From Candidatus Villigracilis propinquus (GTDB lineage: Bacteria > Chloroflexota > Anaerolineae > Anaerolineales > Villigracilaceae), in NCBI GenBank assembly GCA_016714565.1, contig JADKDM010000010.1, positions 1 through 64,000 of the forward strand: a stretch of 64,000 nt of DNA, in the 5' to 3' direction. Positions 31,201 through 40,304 of the stretch are shown here, in pieces. Position numbers and translations under genes: made by a program. Below the pieces are notes generated by a model. That model searched no databases. It had not been told where the DNA came from and saw only the letters and a program-made list of their open reading frames with translations. Position 1 is the stretch's first letter; the number at the start of each line of letters is the position of its first letter.

Positions 31201-34200
31201 TTTTCAAGAAGAACCACGTGGAAGTGTAGCGCACTACACCACGCCGACCAACATCGGCATGTTTCTATTATCCACCTTATCCGCGTACGACCTTGGCTAT
31301 ATAGGGCTGGTGGAATTGGCGCTCCGCTTACGTTCAACCTTTGAGACAGTAGATAAGCTAGAACATTACCGCGGTCATTTGCTAAACTGGTACGACTCGC
31401 AAACGCTGACGGCTCTCCCGCCCCGCTACGTTTCCACAGTGGATAGCGGGAACCTGGCGGCGTGTCTGATTACGCTTGAACAGGGTTGCCGCACCATGTC
31501 AGAAGAGTCTCTGCTGGCTGGCAAACGCTGGCAGGGTTTGCTAGTCATCATGGATATTCTCGCGGAAATACTGCAAGCGCTTGAAAAGAATAATCCCAAC
31601 GCCCTGCCCGGTGTTGAATCTTTTGAAGTGGAACTGACCCGTATTTATGAACGCGTTAGCGCCACACAGAACCGGCCCACAGAGTGGAAGATGACCCTCG
31701 ACTGGCTATCAGGCGAAGGCTGGGAAAGAGTCTCGCAACGTCTGATCGATATGCTCGCGATCCATCCAAATCTGAATCCTGAGGCTCTGATCGACCTGCA
31801 ACTTTATCTTGACCTGATGCAGCATCACCTGCAGGATATGCAGCGCAGCCTGGACCTGTTCGCACCCTGGCTCAGCCGTTTGAATGCGCCGCCCGAGTCT
31901 TTTATGCAAACTTCCGCATGGCAGGTGTTTCGCAACAGCCTGCCCGATGAACTGCCCACACTGCGGGAAGCGGATTCCGTTTATCTACACGTCCAAACAG
32001 CGCTGAAACAATTTATGTTGCAGACGCAGGATGATGCTGTGATCGAATGGTGCCAAAAATTGAATGATGAACTTACAACGGCACACATGACGGTGGAACC
32101 CTTGCTGATCGGGTTTCGAGGTCTGGCGGAGCAGGCAGACGCAGCCGCCAAAGGCATGGATTTCCGCTTTTTGTTCCATGAGCGCCGCCAGGTCTTTCGC
32201 ATTGGCTACAACGTTGCCAACGAACAGCTTGACCAGAGTTATTACGATCTGCTGGCATCCGAGGCGCGTATTGCCAGCCTGATCGCAATTGCCAAAGGAG
32301 ATGTGCCGCAAAGTCACTGGCAGCATTTGGGACGCCCGGTGACCCTGGTGAACGGCAAGCAGGTGCTGCTCTCGTGGAGCGGAACCATGTTCGAATATCT
32401 CATGCCAACCTTGTTTACCAAAAATTACCCCGGCACATTTCTCTCCGATAGCTGCTACGCCGCGATTGAAGCACAGGTACGTTATGGAAAAGAACAGCAG
32501 GTGCCATGGGGAATTTCCGAATCAGGCTATTATGCTTTCGATCTCAACTTGAATTATCAATATCAGGCGTTTGGCGTACCTGACCTGGGTTACAAACGTG
32601 AGCTTCACGATGACCTGGTCATTGCGCCCTATGCTTCGATCATGGGACTCTCCCTCAACCCTCATGCCGTGCTGAAGAATATGGCGCAGTTGGAAGAGCT
32701 GAACATGCTCGGACGCTTCGGCTTTTATGAAGCGCTCGATTACACAAAATCACGCCTGCCGAAGGGACAGACCCATGCAGTTGTGCAATCCTACATGGCG
32801 CATCACCAGGGCATGAGTTTGATCGCGGCCTGCAATTATCTTTTGGATGATGTCATGGTTCGGCGCTTCCATGCAGACGAACACATTAAGAGTGTGGAGC
32901 TTTTGCTTCAGGAAAAAATCCCACAAAGCCCGCCGATCGAATTTCCACATCTTGATGAACCGTTGGATATGCCCAAGGAAGCCGTGCGTGTGATCAACAG
33001 CAGGCCGTGGCACGTTCCCGTGGATAGCCCCATTCCGCAGGTGCACGTACTTGCACAAGGTGACGCCAGTCTGCTTATCACCAGCGCGGGCGGTGGATAC
33101 AGTCAATGGCGTGAATTTGCGTTGACGCGCTGGCATTCCGATACCACACTGGACCAGTGGGGTACGTGGATCTATGTGCAAGACCGCGAGAGCGGAGCGC
33201 TTTGGTCTGCCACCTGCCAGCCGAGTGGATGCTCGCCCGAAAATCAGGACGTGATGTTTTATCCGCACAAGGTGGAGTTTCAACGTTCAGAAAATGGGAT
33301 CTCCCTGCGCACCGGCGTCACCATCAGCACAGACGGAGTCGAAATCCGGCGTGTAAATATTTTGAACGACAGCGACCTGCCTCGAAAACTCAGGTTGACC
33401 AGCTATGGCGAAGTGGTGCTGGCAGCGCAAGCCGCCGACCGCCGCCACCCGGCCTTCAACAAACTGTTTATCGAAAGTGAATATCTACCAGCGCAGAATG
33501 CGCTCATCTTTGAGCGCCGCCCGCGTTCAGCAGATGAGAAGCCGGTTGTGCTGATCCATGCGATGGTCATCGAAGCCGTTCGCAAAAGAACTGGCGATTA
33601 CGAAAGCGACCGCGCAAAATTCCTCGGCAGGTCGCAGACCATGCACAAACCATTGGCGCTGCAAAATGGGAAGCGTTCCCTCTCCCGCACAACCGGAGGA
33701 ACGCTTGACCCGATCTTCTCACTGGCGCAAAACATTGACCTGAAACCGCACGCGAAAACCAGAGTCACGTTTCTAACACTGGCAGCACCTACTCGAGCCG
33801 AAGCGTTGGAAAAATTATCTCGCTATCAAACCGGACAATCCGTGTACCGTGCCTTTGGGGAGTCCCGCGCTTTCAGCGAACGGGAACTCCTCGATTTGGG
33901 CTTGAACGCCTATGCTGTTGAAAACATCCAGCGTTTGTATTCCGCGCTCATCCACCCCACCGGCGCCTTGCGCGCCGCGCCGCACATCCTTGCTCAAAAC
34001 AAAAAGGGACAGTCCGGCTTGTGGGCATTTGGCATCTCGGGTGATTTTCCAATTTTGATGGTGCGCGTCCGTGATGGCGAATCGCCGTTGCTGCGCGAAG
34101 CTCTGCAAGCATTTCTCTACTGGCGCAGTCATCACGCCACGGTCAACCTCGTCATTCTCAACGATCAGGATACCGGCTATGCCCTCGACCTGCACAACTC

Positions 34201-36892
34201 CATCCTTCGCCTGATCCGCCGCCTCGGTGCAGACGCTTCGTTGAATCAGCGCGATGGAATTTTCATCCAGCGCACCGATCAACTTCAACAGATTGACCGG
34301 ATTTTATTTGAAACAGTGGCGGGTGTTATCTTGGATGAAGAAAACGGGACTCTCGCCGACCATGCGATTCGATTAACCATCCCATCCATCCGCCTGCCGC
34401 AATTCACCGCTTCACTCTCCCCGGCAACTGATCCCGAACTGACAGATTCCCTGCCTCTGCCAGTTGATCTGCAAATGGACAACGGCCTCGGCGGATTCAG
34501 TCCCGATGGCAGGGAATACGTGATCCATTTGAAATCAGGTCAGCACACGCCGCACCCGTGGATCAATGTGATCGCCAATCCGCAGTTCGGCTTTCTGGTT
34601 TCCGAATCAGGCATGGGCAGCACGTGGGCAGTCAACAGCGGAGAGAATCGATTAACTCCCTGGCGCAACGACCCGCTGACAGATATGCCCGCCGAAGCAA
34701 TTTACATCCGCGATGAAGAAAGCGGGCGGGTCTGGTCGCCAACGCCCATGCCGGCTGGTGCCGATACCACGCATGTGATCCGCCACGGCGCGGGTTATTC
34801 CACCTTCGAGAGTCAAAGCTACGGATTGAATCAAAAGCTGCGCCTGTTCGCCGCAACTGATGCGCCGGTCAAGATCGCGCATGTACGTTTGCAAAATCTG
34901 TGGGATCGTCCGCGCCGCATGACCGTCACCTATTATGCGGAATGGGTACTCGGCACAACGCGAGATATCAATCAAGCGCACATCATGCCGGAGTTCGTGC
35001 CGGAAGAAAACGCATTGCTCGCCAGCAATCACTTCAACAGTGAATTTGCTGAACGTGTGGCCTTTCTGGCATCCAACAAAAAACCGCATAACATCACCAC
35101 AGACCGCACGGAGTTTCTTGGGCGCATGGGCAGTCTGCGTGCTCCCGCCGCGCTTGGCCGCATTGGGCTGAACAGCTCGGTCAACGCCGGTATTGACCCG
35201 TGCGCAGTTATTCAACTGCATGTTGACCTTGCACCCGGCGGAACAGAAGAAGTTTTCTTTTTACTCGGAGAGGGAAATGATCGGGCGGAGTCCCTTGCCC
35301 TGATCGGACGGATTCAGGCTGGGGCGGAGGTCGAAGCGATCTGGCAATCCGTCCAACAGCATTGGGATGACATCCTGAACGTCGTCACGGTGGAAACTCC
35401 TGACACTGGAATGAATCTGATCCTCAACCGCTGGATGATGTATCAGACGCTGGCTTGCCGTTTGTGGGGACGCACCGCGTTGTATCAATCGAGCGGGGCG
35501 TTCGGGTTCCGCGACCAATTGCAGGATGTGATGGCGTTGTTGCATACGCGCCCGAACATTGCGCGCGCGCAAATATTGGAAGCGGCGCGGCATCAATTTG
35601 AAGAAGGCGATGTGCTGCACTGGTGGAACCCGCCCGCAGGACGAGGCGTGCGCACGCGCTTTTCGGATGATCTGCTTTGGCTGCCGTACGTCACCGCCGA
35701 GTATGTTTCCGCCACAGGCGATGAATCCATTTTGAGCGAGAGCATCCCCTTCCTGAAAGGCGAGACGCTCAAGCCCGCTGAGATGGAACGCTACGCCCAG
35801 TTCGAAACAGTGGACAAGAGTTTTTCGCTATACGAGCATTGCCGTCGTGCCATTGAAAAAGGCGCGACAACCGGTACGCATGGTCTGCCATTGATGGGCG
35901 GTGGCGACTGGAACGATGGCATGAACCGCGTCGGCATGAATGGACGCGGCGAGAGCATCTGGCTCGGCTGGTTCCTGTATTCCACGCTCAAGAAATTTGC
36001 CTCGCTGACAGAGTTGATGAAGAGTGACCCTGCCTTGTATCTTCAGCAGGCCGAAGTATTATCGAAAGCACTCGAAGCACAGGCATGGGACGGCAAGTGG
36101 TATCTGCGTGCGTATTACGATGACGGCTCGCGGTTAGGCTCAAGCAAAAATAATGAATGCCAGATCGACTCCATCGCGCAATCGTGGGCGGTTATTTCTG
36201 GCGCGGCAGACCCCGCACGGGCATTGCAGGCAATGGAATCTGTGAATGACAGGTTGGTGAAATGCGCTGACCAAATGATTTTGCTGTTCACGCCGCCGTT
36301 CGATAATTCAGCGCGTGACCCGGGATACATCAAAGGTTATTTGCCCGGTGTGCGTGAGAACGGCGGGCAGTACACCCACGCCGCGATCTGGACGGCCTGG
36401 GCATTTGCCAAACTCGGGCAGGGAGACCGCGCCGTGGAATTGTTCCACGCGCTGAATCCCATCCGCCATTCAGATACACCTGAAAAAGCCGCGCTCTACA
36501 AAACCGAGCCGTATGTGATCGCTGCCGATATTTACAGCGTATCTCCTCACGTTGGCCGCGGCGGCTGGACTTGGTACACCGGCTCATCGGGCTGGATGTA
36601 TCGTTTGGGCATTGAGGCCATCCTTGGGATCAACCGGGTTGGCAGTGCTCTCAATATCAACCCATGTATCCCGCATGATTGGGCAGGTTTCAAAGTGGAT
36701 TATCGTTTTGGTCGCACACACTACAAGATCAGCGTGCAGAATCCGAATGGGGTCAATCGCGGCATTGTACAAATTCTGCTGGACGGAAACCTGCTAGCTG
36801 ACAAACTGATCCCGCTTGTGGATGACGGTCACCCACACGAGGCATGGGTGGTGATGGGGTCGGCGAATGTCTCAACGAATAAAACGGGATAG
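28277..36892 (+). CDS. Cyclic beta-1,2-glucan synthase-like protein (GT84 plus GH94-type regions), 2871 aa
   Basis: The size and domain order match cyclic beta-1,2-glucan synthase (NdvB/Cgs family). An N-terminal region leads to membrane helices (about residues 325-390), then a GT84 glycosyltransferase with TLDADTSLPQG as DxD motif (about 573), more helices (about 770-920), a glycoamylase-like domain (about 1280-1540: ESGYYAFDLNLNYQYQAFGV; MAHHQGMS), and two GH94-type regions ending with the phosphorylase signature GGDWNDGMN (about 2540). Family enzymes make cyclic glucans at the inner membrane for osmotic adaptation and envelope function. The 8.6 kb frame is intact. Whether all active sites work here cannot be judged from sequence alone. 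Confidence 0.88.
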   Translation: MQNASQVILPESIHSGAESRLREFAHQLAKSHNIEQAMVRTSKKTDLLEYLKTWEQALGNANALFKVAPSDDLPVSHAGEWMLDNFYIVKQTLRQIKEDLPQHFLDQLPKLEGTSLSGHTRIFALTREWVEYSQSQIDLIQSAAFVLNYQEVTPLTIGELWAFPIMLRIGILEQLVYAAAELTGMDAPKSLIQIENESVFPAPAHETIIANCFLSLRLLASTDWKDFFEQTSHVEKILRDDPSNIYADMDFKTRNKYRSVIEELACNSESNEEDVALLAVEFARRVDENAPRRESHIGFYLIDKGRAKLEKSIGYRLTLGVRIQRTLLAFPTFTYLGSIAFLSILFASGLILYAMMADGSPTQLITVGILGIGLAMQAAINLVQWNITHRIKPQSLPRMDFSDSIPPGNRTMVVVPTLLENVPELNHLLQELELYYLSNPDPQLTYALLTDFSDSLVEDMPEDDELLLLASAGIETLNKKYVGTAPFYLFHRHRQWNPSEGVWMGWERKRGKLADFNRLLLNLGEADHAIPFEDKQTLSKETRVDRRIPQAHYTTRVGDASILPHIKYVITLDADTSLPQGSANQLIATLAHPLNHAEFSADGRSVIAGYTVLQPRVAIKPTSANRSIFSQIFAGNSGFDLYSFAVSDVYQDLFGEGSYVGKGIYDVAAFEHSLAGQVRQNTLLSHDLFEGIYGRAALVTDIVLYEEYPWRYVVYAQRLRRWIRGDWQLLPWLFPIVQNENGLARNRLTAIDVWKVFDNLRRSLLPPTLLALLTAGWLFLPGSPLVWTLLVLLPSALPILAQTIQHLRYNFKSRLSIKQLIKPTELPLTRWALSILFLPHEALLMLGAIRTTLTRLLIARKNLLQWTTAAKAARLFGSNPNYETLREMGMSLVVSIGLMICVFIFNPGALWAALPLLIAWLVAPQIAYLLSKPAIRITTPLSELERKKVLRLARRTWAFFEQFAGPNDHWLPPDHFQEEPRGSVAHYTTPTNIGMFLLSTLSAYDLGYIGLVELALRLRSTFETVDKLEHYRGHLLNWYDSQTLTALPPRYVSTVDSGNLAACLITLEQGCRTMSEESLLAGKRWQGLLVIMDILAEILQALEKNNPNALPGVESFEVELTRIYERVSATQNRPTEWKMTLDWLSGEGWERVSQRLIDMLAIHPNLNPEALIDLQLYLDLMQHHLQDMQRSLDLFAPWLSRLNAPPESFMQTSAWQVFRNSLPDELPTLREADSVYLHVQTALKQFMLQTQDDAVIEWCQKLNDELTTAHMTVEPLLIGFRGLAEQADAAAKGMDFRFLFHERRQVFRIGYNVANEQLDQSYYDLLASEARIASLIAIAKGDVPQSHWQHLGRPVTLVNGKQVLLSWSGTMFEYLMPTLFTKNYPGTFLSDSCYAAIEAQVRYGKEQQVPWGISESGYYAFDLNLNYQYQAFGVPDLGYKRELHDDLVIAPYASIMGLSLNPHAVLKNMAQLEELNMLGRFGFYEALDYTKSRLPKGQTHAVVQSYMAHHQGMSLIAACNYLLDDVMVRRFHADEHIKSVELLLQEKIPQSPPIEFPHLDEPLDMPKEAVRVINSRPWHVPVDSPIPQVHVLAQGDASLLITSAGGGYSQWREFALTRWHSDTTLDQWGTWIYVQDRESGALWSATCQPSGCSPENQDVMFYPHKVEFQRSENGISLRTGVTISTDGVEIRRVNILNDSDLPRKLRLTSYGEVVLAAQAADRRHPAFNKLFIESEYLPAQNALIFERRPRSADEKPVVLIHAMVIEAVRKRTGDYESDRAKFLGRSQTMHKPLALQNGKRSLSRTTGGTLDPIFSLAQNIDLKPHAKTRVTFLTLAAPTRAEALEKLSRYQTGQSVYRAFGESRAFSERELLDLGLNAYAVENIQRLYSALIHPTGALRAAPHILAQNKKGQSGLWAFGISGDFPILMVRVRDGESPLLREALQAFLYWRSHHATVNLVILNDQDTGYALDLHNSILRLIRRLGADASLNQRDGIFIQRTDQLQQIDRILFETVAGVILDEENGTLADHAIRLTIPSIRLPQFTASLSPATDPELTDSLPLPVDLQMDNGLGGFSPDGREYVIHLKSGQHTPHPWINVIANPQFGFLVSESGMGSTWAVNSGENRLTPWRNDPLTDMPAEAIYIRDEESGRVWSPTPMPAGADTTHVIRHGAGYSTFESQSYGLNQKLRLFAATDAPVKIAHVRLQNLWDRPRRMTVTYYAEWVLGTTRDINQAHIMPEFVPEENALLASNHFNSEFAERVAFLASNKKPHNITTDRTEFLGRMGSLRAPAALGRIGLNSSVNAGIDPCAVIQLHVDLAPGGTEEVFFLLGEGNDRAESLALIGRIQAGAEVEAIWQSVQQHWDDILNVVTVETPDTGMNLILNRWMMYQTLACRLWGRTALYQSSGAFGFRDQLQDVMALLHTRPNIARAQILEAARHQFEEGDVLHWWNPPAGRGVRTRFSDDLLWLPYVTAEYVSATGDESILSESIPFLKGETLKPAEMERYAQFETVDKSFSLYEHCRRAIEKGATTGTHGLPLMGGGDWNDGMNRVGMNGRGESIWLGWFLYSTLKKFASLTELMKSDPALYLQQAEVLSKALEAQAWDGKWYLRAYYDDGSRLGSSKNNECQIDSIAQSWAVISGAADPARALQAMESVNDRLVKCADQMILLFTPPFDNSARDPGYIKGYLPGVRENGGQYTHAAIWTAWAFAKLGQGDRAVELFHALNPIRHSDTPEKAALYKTEPYVIAADIYSVSPHVGRGGWTWYTGSSGWMYRLGIEAILGINRVGSALNINPCIPHDWAGFKVDYRFGRTHYKISVQNPNGVNRGIVQILLDGNLLADKLIPLVDDGHPHEAWVVMGSANVSTNKTG

Positions 36893-37020
36893 AGGGATAG
36901 TGGGCACATGGATTGCCATTGGTGCGGGTTTTGACACATTGATTTATCCCCCAAGAGGATTCTCGCCTCAATAGATTACTGATATTGCCAACGTCATAAA
37001 CCTTTGAAGTTTGCAAAAAA

Positions 37021-37090
37021 CTCTCCCCCAAGCGGCGGAGAAGAACACTCCCCGGCAGATGGATGCGGCCGGGGAGTGTTCTTTGTATGA
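37021..37090 (+). repeat. Double-hairpin repeat, copy 1
   Basis: CTCCCCCAAGCGGCGGAG is followed by a 16-bp perfect stem (37041-37056 with 37068-37083, starting AAGAACACTCCCCGGC) with loop AGATGGATGCG. Copies 2 and 3 occur at about 44998 and 46164. All stand after plus-strand genes. Possible terminator, processing element or small mobile repeat. Confidence 0.7.
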
Positions 37091-37160
37091 TGGATACATG
37101 ATTGGTATTGTGTCTGGATAGGTATTTCTGATGCTTACGATCCTTTATATAGGAGATTAA

Positions 37161-38828
37161 ATGAAACCACTGTCTTTAAAGGTTTTCCCCATGCTGGTAA
37201 TCATCAGCATGTTCCTCGCATCCTGCAATGTTCCAACGGGAGAATCGCTGCCTTACACACCGACACCCATCATTGCGGTCAGTGCAACGAGCGCCGTACC
37301 CGCCAGTGATGATGTGTGGGATCGCATCATGCTCAACAAGAAGATCGTAGTGGGTATGTCCTGGGATTATCCCCCTTTTAGTTCGGTGGATCCTGCTTTT
37401 CAGGTGGTCGGCCTTGATATTGCGCTGATCGAGGAAGTTGGGCGCCGTCTACAGATCCCAATTGAGATCCAGAATTACGCTTTCGAAGGACTCCCCGGAG
37501 CATTACAGCTCAACCAGATCGACCTGGCTGTAGCTGCCATGGCAATCACCCCTGAGCGAATGAGCCAAATGTCATTTTCACCAATTTACTACGTCAACCA
37601 AACTGCCATATTGGCAAATAACGATTCCGCCATCACAAGCATCACCGATTTTAATCAACTGGCAGGGCTGCGCGTTGGCGTGCGGCGAGGGACCACATAT
37701 GAAAAAATGGTACAGAATTTATTGATCGACACCGGGCTGATGAGCCAGGATAAATTATTGAGTTACATGCAAACCGATGAGTCTGTCCGCGACCTGATCG
37801 CCAATCGCGTGGATGTTGTACTGCTCGGCGAAGCAACCGCCAATTATTACGGCTCCCAGCAGAATTTGCGCGTGGTTGGTACGGGCTTCCATGAACAAGA
37901 CCTTGCGATTGCAATGCGCTTGGATACACCGCAATTAAAAGCAGAGATCGATCGGGTAATGGATGAGATGCTGACCGATGGGACGGTCCTGGGCTTGATC
38001 CAACAATATATTCAGAGCGATGTGAGCGGCGCTTTATCCACCCCGATTCCAGCCGCCACCCTGATTTTCCCTCTTCCAGTGGTGGCCGCCCCGCTTGCCT
38101 GCGTGGACGGAATGAAATTCGTTGCAGATGTAACCTATGGGGATAGTAACATGAAGTCCCCGCCATTTGTCAAACCAGGAGAAGCATTTGTGAAGACCTG
38201 GCGTGTGCAAAATACAGGCACCTGCACGTGGACACCGAATTACCGTCTGGTATACGCGTATGGAAATGTTACCGCCGCTCAAATGGGTGGACTGCCGTTG
38301 AATATTCCAGCGAATGTGACGCCGGGCCAAACCATTGATTTAAGCATACCCCTCACCGCTCCAACCGATCCATTAACCTATCAAGGCTTCTGGCAGGTTC
38401 AAAATGAAAAAGGCTCCCTCTTTGGTCAAGCCATTTGGGTTGCCATCTCAACCTCAACTGTGGCAGTACAAAATACTGCTGTTGCCACTGTACAGTCTTC
38501 CGACGGCTCTTGTCTGGTGATAACTACCGCGCCTAAAAACTCAATCACAGTTAATAGCAGTTTTGACACGATCTGGACTGTCCAAAATAAGAGTGGCGAA
38601 GATTGGAGCTCGGATTCTGTAGATTATAAATTTGTCAGCGGCACAAAACTTCAAAAAACCGATGTATACGATCTCGCTCAAACCATCAAAAATGGAGAAA
38701 GTGGAACGATCACTGTGCATATGCTTGCTTCTGACAACCCCGGCGTCTACAGTACCACCTGGGCACTTGTTGCCGATAGTAGAACTCTTTGCACGCTAAC
38801 CATGAGCGTCACCGTGAAGGCAAAGTAA
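37161..38828 (+). CDS. Lipoprotein: family-3 solute-binding domain fused to NBR1-like Ig domains
   Basis: 555 residues. A lipoprotein signal ends in FLASC (Cys about 22). Residues 52-275 are an extracellular solute-binding protein family 3 domain (KIVVGMSWDYPPFS...; VAAMAITPERMSQMSFSPIYY), as in amino-acid ABC importers. After a Thr/Pro/Ala linker come an NBR1-like Ig domain (PGEAFVKTWRVQNTGTCTW, about 333-430) and a second, more divergent one to the end. No ABC permease genes are nearby, so it may act as a sensor or scavenger on the cell surface. Start follows TAGGAG. Such Ig-lipoproteins are frequent in Anaerolineae. Confidence 0.85.
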   Translation: MKPLSLKVFPMLVIISMFLASCNVPTGESLPYTPTPIIAVSATSAVPASDDVWDRIMLNKKIVVGMSWDYPPFSSVDPAFQVVGLDIALIEEVGRRLQIPIEIQNYAFEGLPGALQLNQIDLAVAAMAITPERMSQMSFSPIYYVNQTAILANNDSAITSITDFNQLAGLRVGVRRGTTYEKMVQNLLIDTGLMSQDKLLSYMQTDESVRDLIANRVDVVLLGEATANYYGSQQNLRVVGTGFHEQDLAIAMRLDTPQLKAEIDRVMDEMLTDGTVLGLIQQYIQSDVSGALSTPIPAATLIFPLPVVAAPLACVDGMKFVADVTYGDSNMKSPPFVKPGEAFVKTWRVQNTGTCTWTPNYRLVYAYGNVTAAQMGGLPLNIPANVTPGQTIDLSIPLTAPTDPLTYQGFWQVQNEKGSLFGQAIWVAISTSTVAVQNTAVATVQSSDGSCLVITTAPKNSITVNSSFDTIWTVQNKSGEDWSSDSVDYKFVSGTKLQKTDVYDLAQTIKNGESGTITVHMLASDNPGVYSTTWALVADSRTLCTLTMSVTVKAK

Positions 38829-38928
38829 TCATGACAGGCTAAGAGATCAAAAGAGATGGCGCACCATGCTGTCCCGATCGTCTGTGCAATGTTGAGACAG
38901 CTTTTATGAAAAGCCCAAGGAGAATCAA

Positions 38929-39148
38929 ATGAATACTGACACCTATCCAGATGCTTGGACAGAGATGACTACGAAATAATTTACAGGTGGATCTCTTGTT
39001 GACCATTTTCATTCTGATATTAACGGCACAATTGTTTTTGAGCTTCTTTGGTCAAGACCGCCTCCCTAATGTTCCACATTCAAGCGGTTTTATTGATACG
39101 CTGGCCATCGCTATCTTTTCCCTGATTGCCATCAAATTTCTGACTTAG
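38929..39148 (+). CDS. Small membrane protein with frame break
   Basis: AAGGAG precedes ATG 38929, which opens only 16 codons (MNTDTYPDAWTEMTTK). If one A of the AAA at 38974-38976 is removed the frame continues NNLQVDLLLTIFILILTAQ... with two hydrophobic helices to TAG 39148, a protein of about 72 residues. After that TAG the same frame goes on LLPVLIFLAIYFL to a second TAG at 39188-39190, which looks like a third helix. So the gene is broken once or twice. Similar short membrane genes follow at 46.2-46.6 kb. Family not identified. Confidence 0.45.
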
Positions 39149-39236
39149 TTATTGCCCGTTTTAATTTTTCTTGCCATCTACTTTTTATAGCCCGATCCGA
39201 TCAAAATAAATGGACTAAAGAACGAAAGGTTTAACC

Positions 39237-40259
39237 ATGTATCAAATACAATCCACAAAAGCAGGTCTCAATGATGTTTCGAGATGTGAAGAACGAAGCC
39301 ATGGTGTGAAAGATGGAAATGATCTTACCCAGGCTCAAAAAAACGACTCGGAACTGAGAGAAAATATTTACCGTTCTTTTTTGAAGGAAGATGTGCTACG
39401 GGCGCTGGAATACTTTGAGATCGATGTCCTTGTAAAAAATGGAGTCGCCTACTTGAATGGTCATATCTTGAATTCATCCAGCCAAAGCAGAATTGAAAGC
39501 GCCATGCAGGGCATCCCCGGCATTCTTGGAGTAATAAACAACCTTGTCCTCGACGATAAACTAACCCCCGAGGTAGCAACATCCCTCGGGGCGCTGGAGC
39601 ACACATATAACTGCAAGTTCTTTACCGGCTCATCACACGGGGTAATCTCTTTGAACGGCAAGGTGAAAAGCGATAAGGTGAAACTACTGGCAGAGCAGTG
39701 CGTGGCGCGCAACCCAAATGTTCGCGGTGTGATCAATAATATACAGGTAGCCAGCGTTAAGTTTGAGCCGCAAGCCTGGCCGTTCCTGCAGCCCGCCATC
39801 GGGGTAGTAATCTATTTTCTGGATGGGGTATCCGGTATCGTGAAGCATGTGATCGTGAATCCGAACAACCGGCGTGTCGTCGCCATGGTCATTCAGGGGA
39901 GGTTTGGAGATCGGGAGCGAACAGCCAATAACAATGGCGGGGCATCTCCAGTAGAGCTACGTATTACGGTGCCGATGAAGACCGTCCGCTTTTTAACTAA
40001 AAGCTCAGGCTTTCTCCACATCCGCAGTTATGATAGCAACCGCTTTATGGATTTCGATCCCGACGCTTTTGTGGCGCCAGATCTGGTTTGGACACCCCCT
40101 TATCCATATTGCCGGGATGACGTGTTGTTCCCGATCAAGTATCTGCTGGATATTGCTGTTCAAATTACGACAGAATCTCAAGAACTCCCTTTCGGGGCCG
40201 TTGTGGAAGAGGCGTCGATCAGGGATCAATTCTTTGCAAACGACAGCTTCGGTTTATAA
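39237..40259 (+). CDS. BON-domain protein with PRC-like region
   Basis: 340 residues. Two BON domains (about 45-110: DVLRALEYFEIDVLVKNGVAYLNGHI; and 112-172: YNCKFFTGSSHGVISLNGKV...NPNVRGVINNIQV) are followed by a region like a PRC barrel (FLDGVSGIVKHVIVNPNNRRV, about 198-240). No signal peptide is seen, so a cytoplasmic or membrane-associated role in stress or osmotic response is likely. The last 15 residues (SIRDQFFANDSFGL) resemble the tail of the next gene's product. Confidence 0.7.
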   Translation: MYQIQSTKAGLNDVSRCEERSHGVKDGNDLTQAQKNDSELRENIYRSFLKEDVLRALEYFEIDVLVKNGVAYLNGHILNSSSQSRIESAMQGIPGILGVINNLVLDDKLTPEVATSLGALEHTYNCKFFTGSSHGVISLNGKVKSDKVKLLAEQCVARNPNVRGVINNIQVASVKFEPQAWPFLQPAIGVVIYFLDGVSGIVKHVIVNPNNRRVVAMVIQGRFGDRERTANNNGGASPVELRITVPMKTVRFLTKSSGFLHIRSYDSNRFMDFDPDAFVAPDLVWTPPYPYCRDDVLFPIKYLLDIAVQITTESQELPFGAVVEEASIRDQFFANDSFGL

Positions 40260-40304
40260 AAAATTAAAACCAGTGGAATTGTATTGAACCAAAAGGAGAT
40301 AAAA

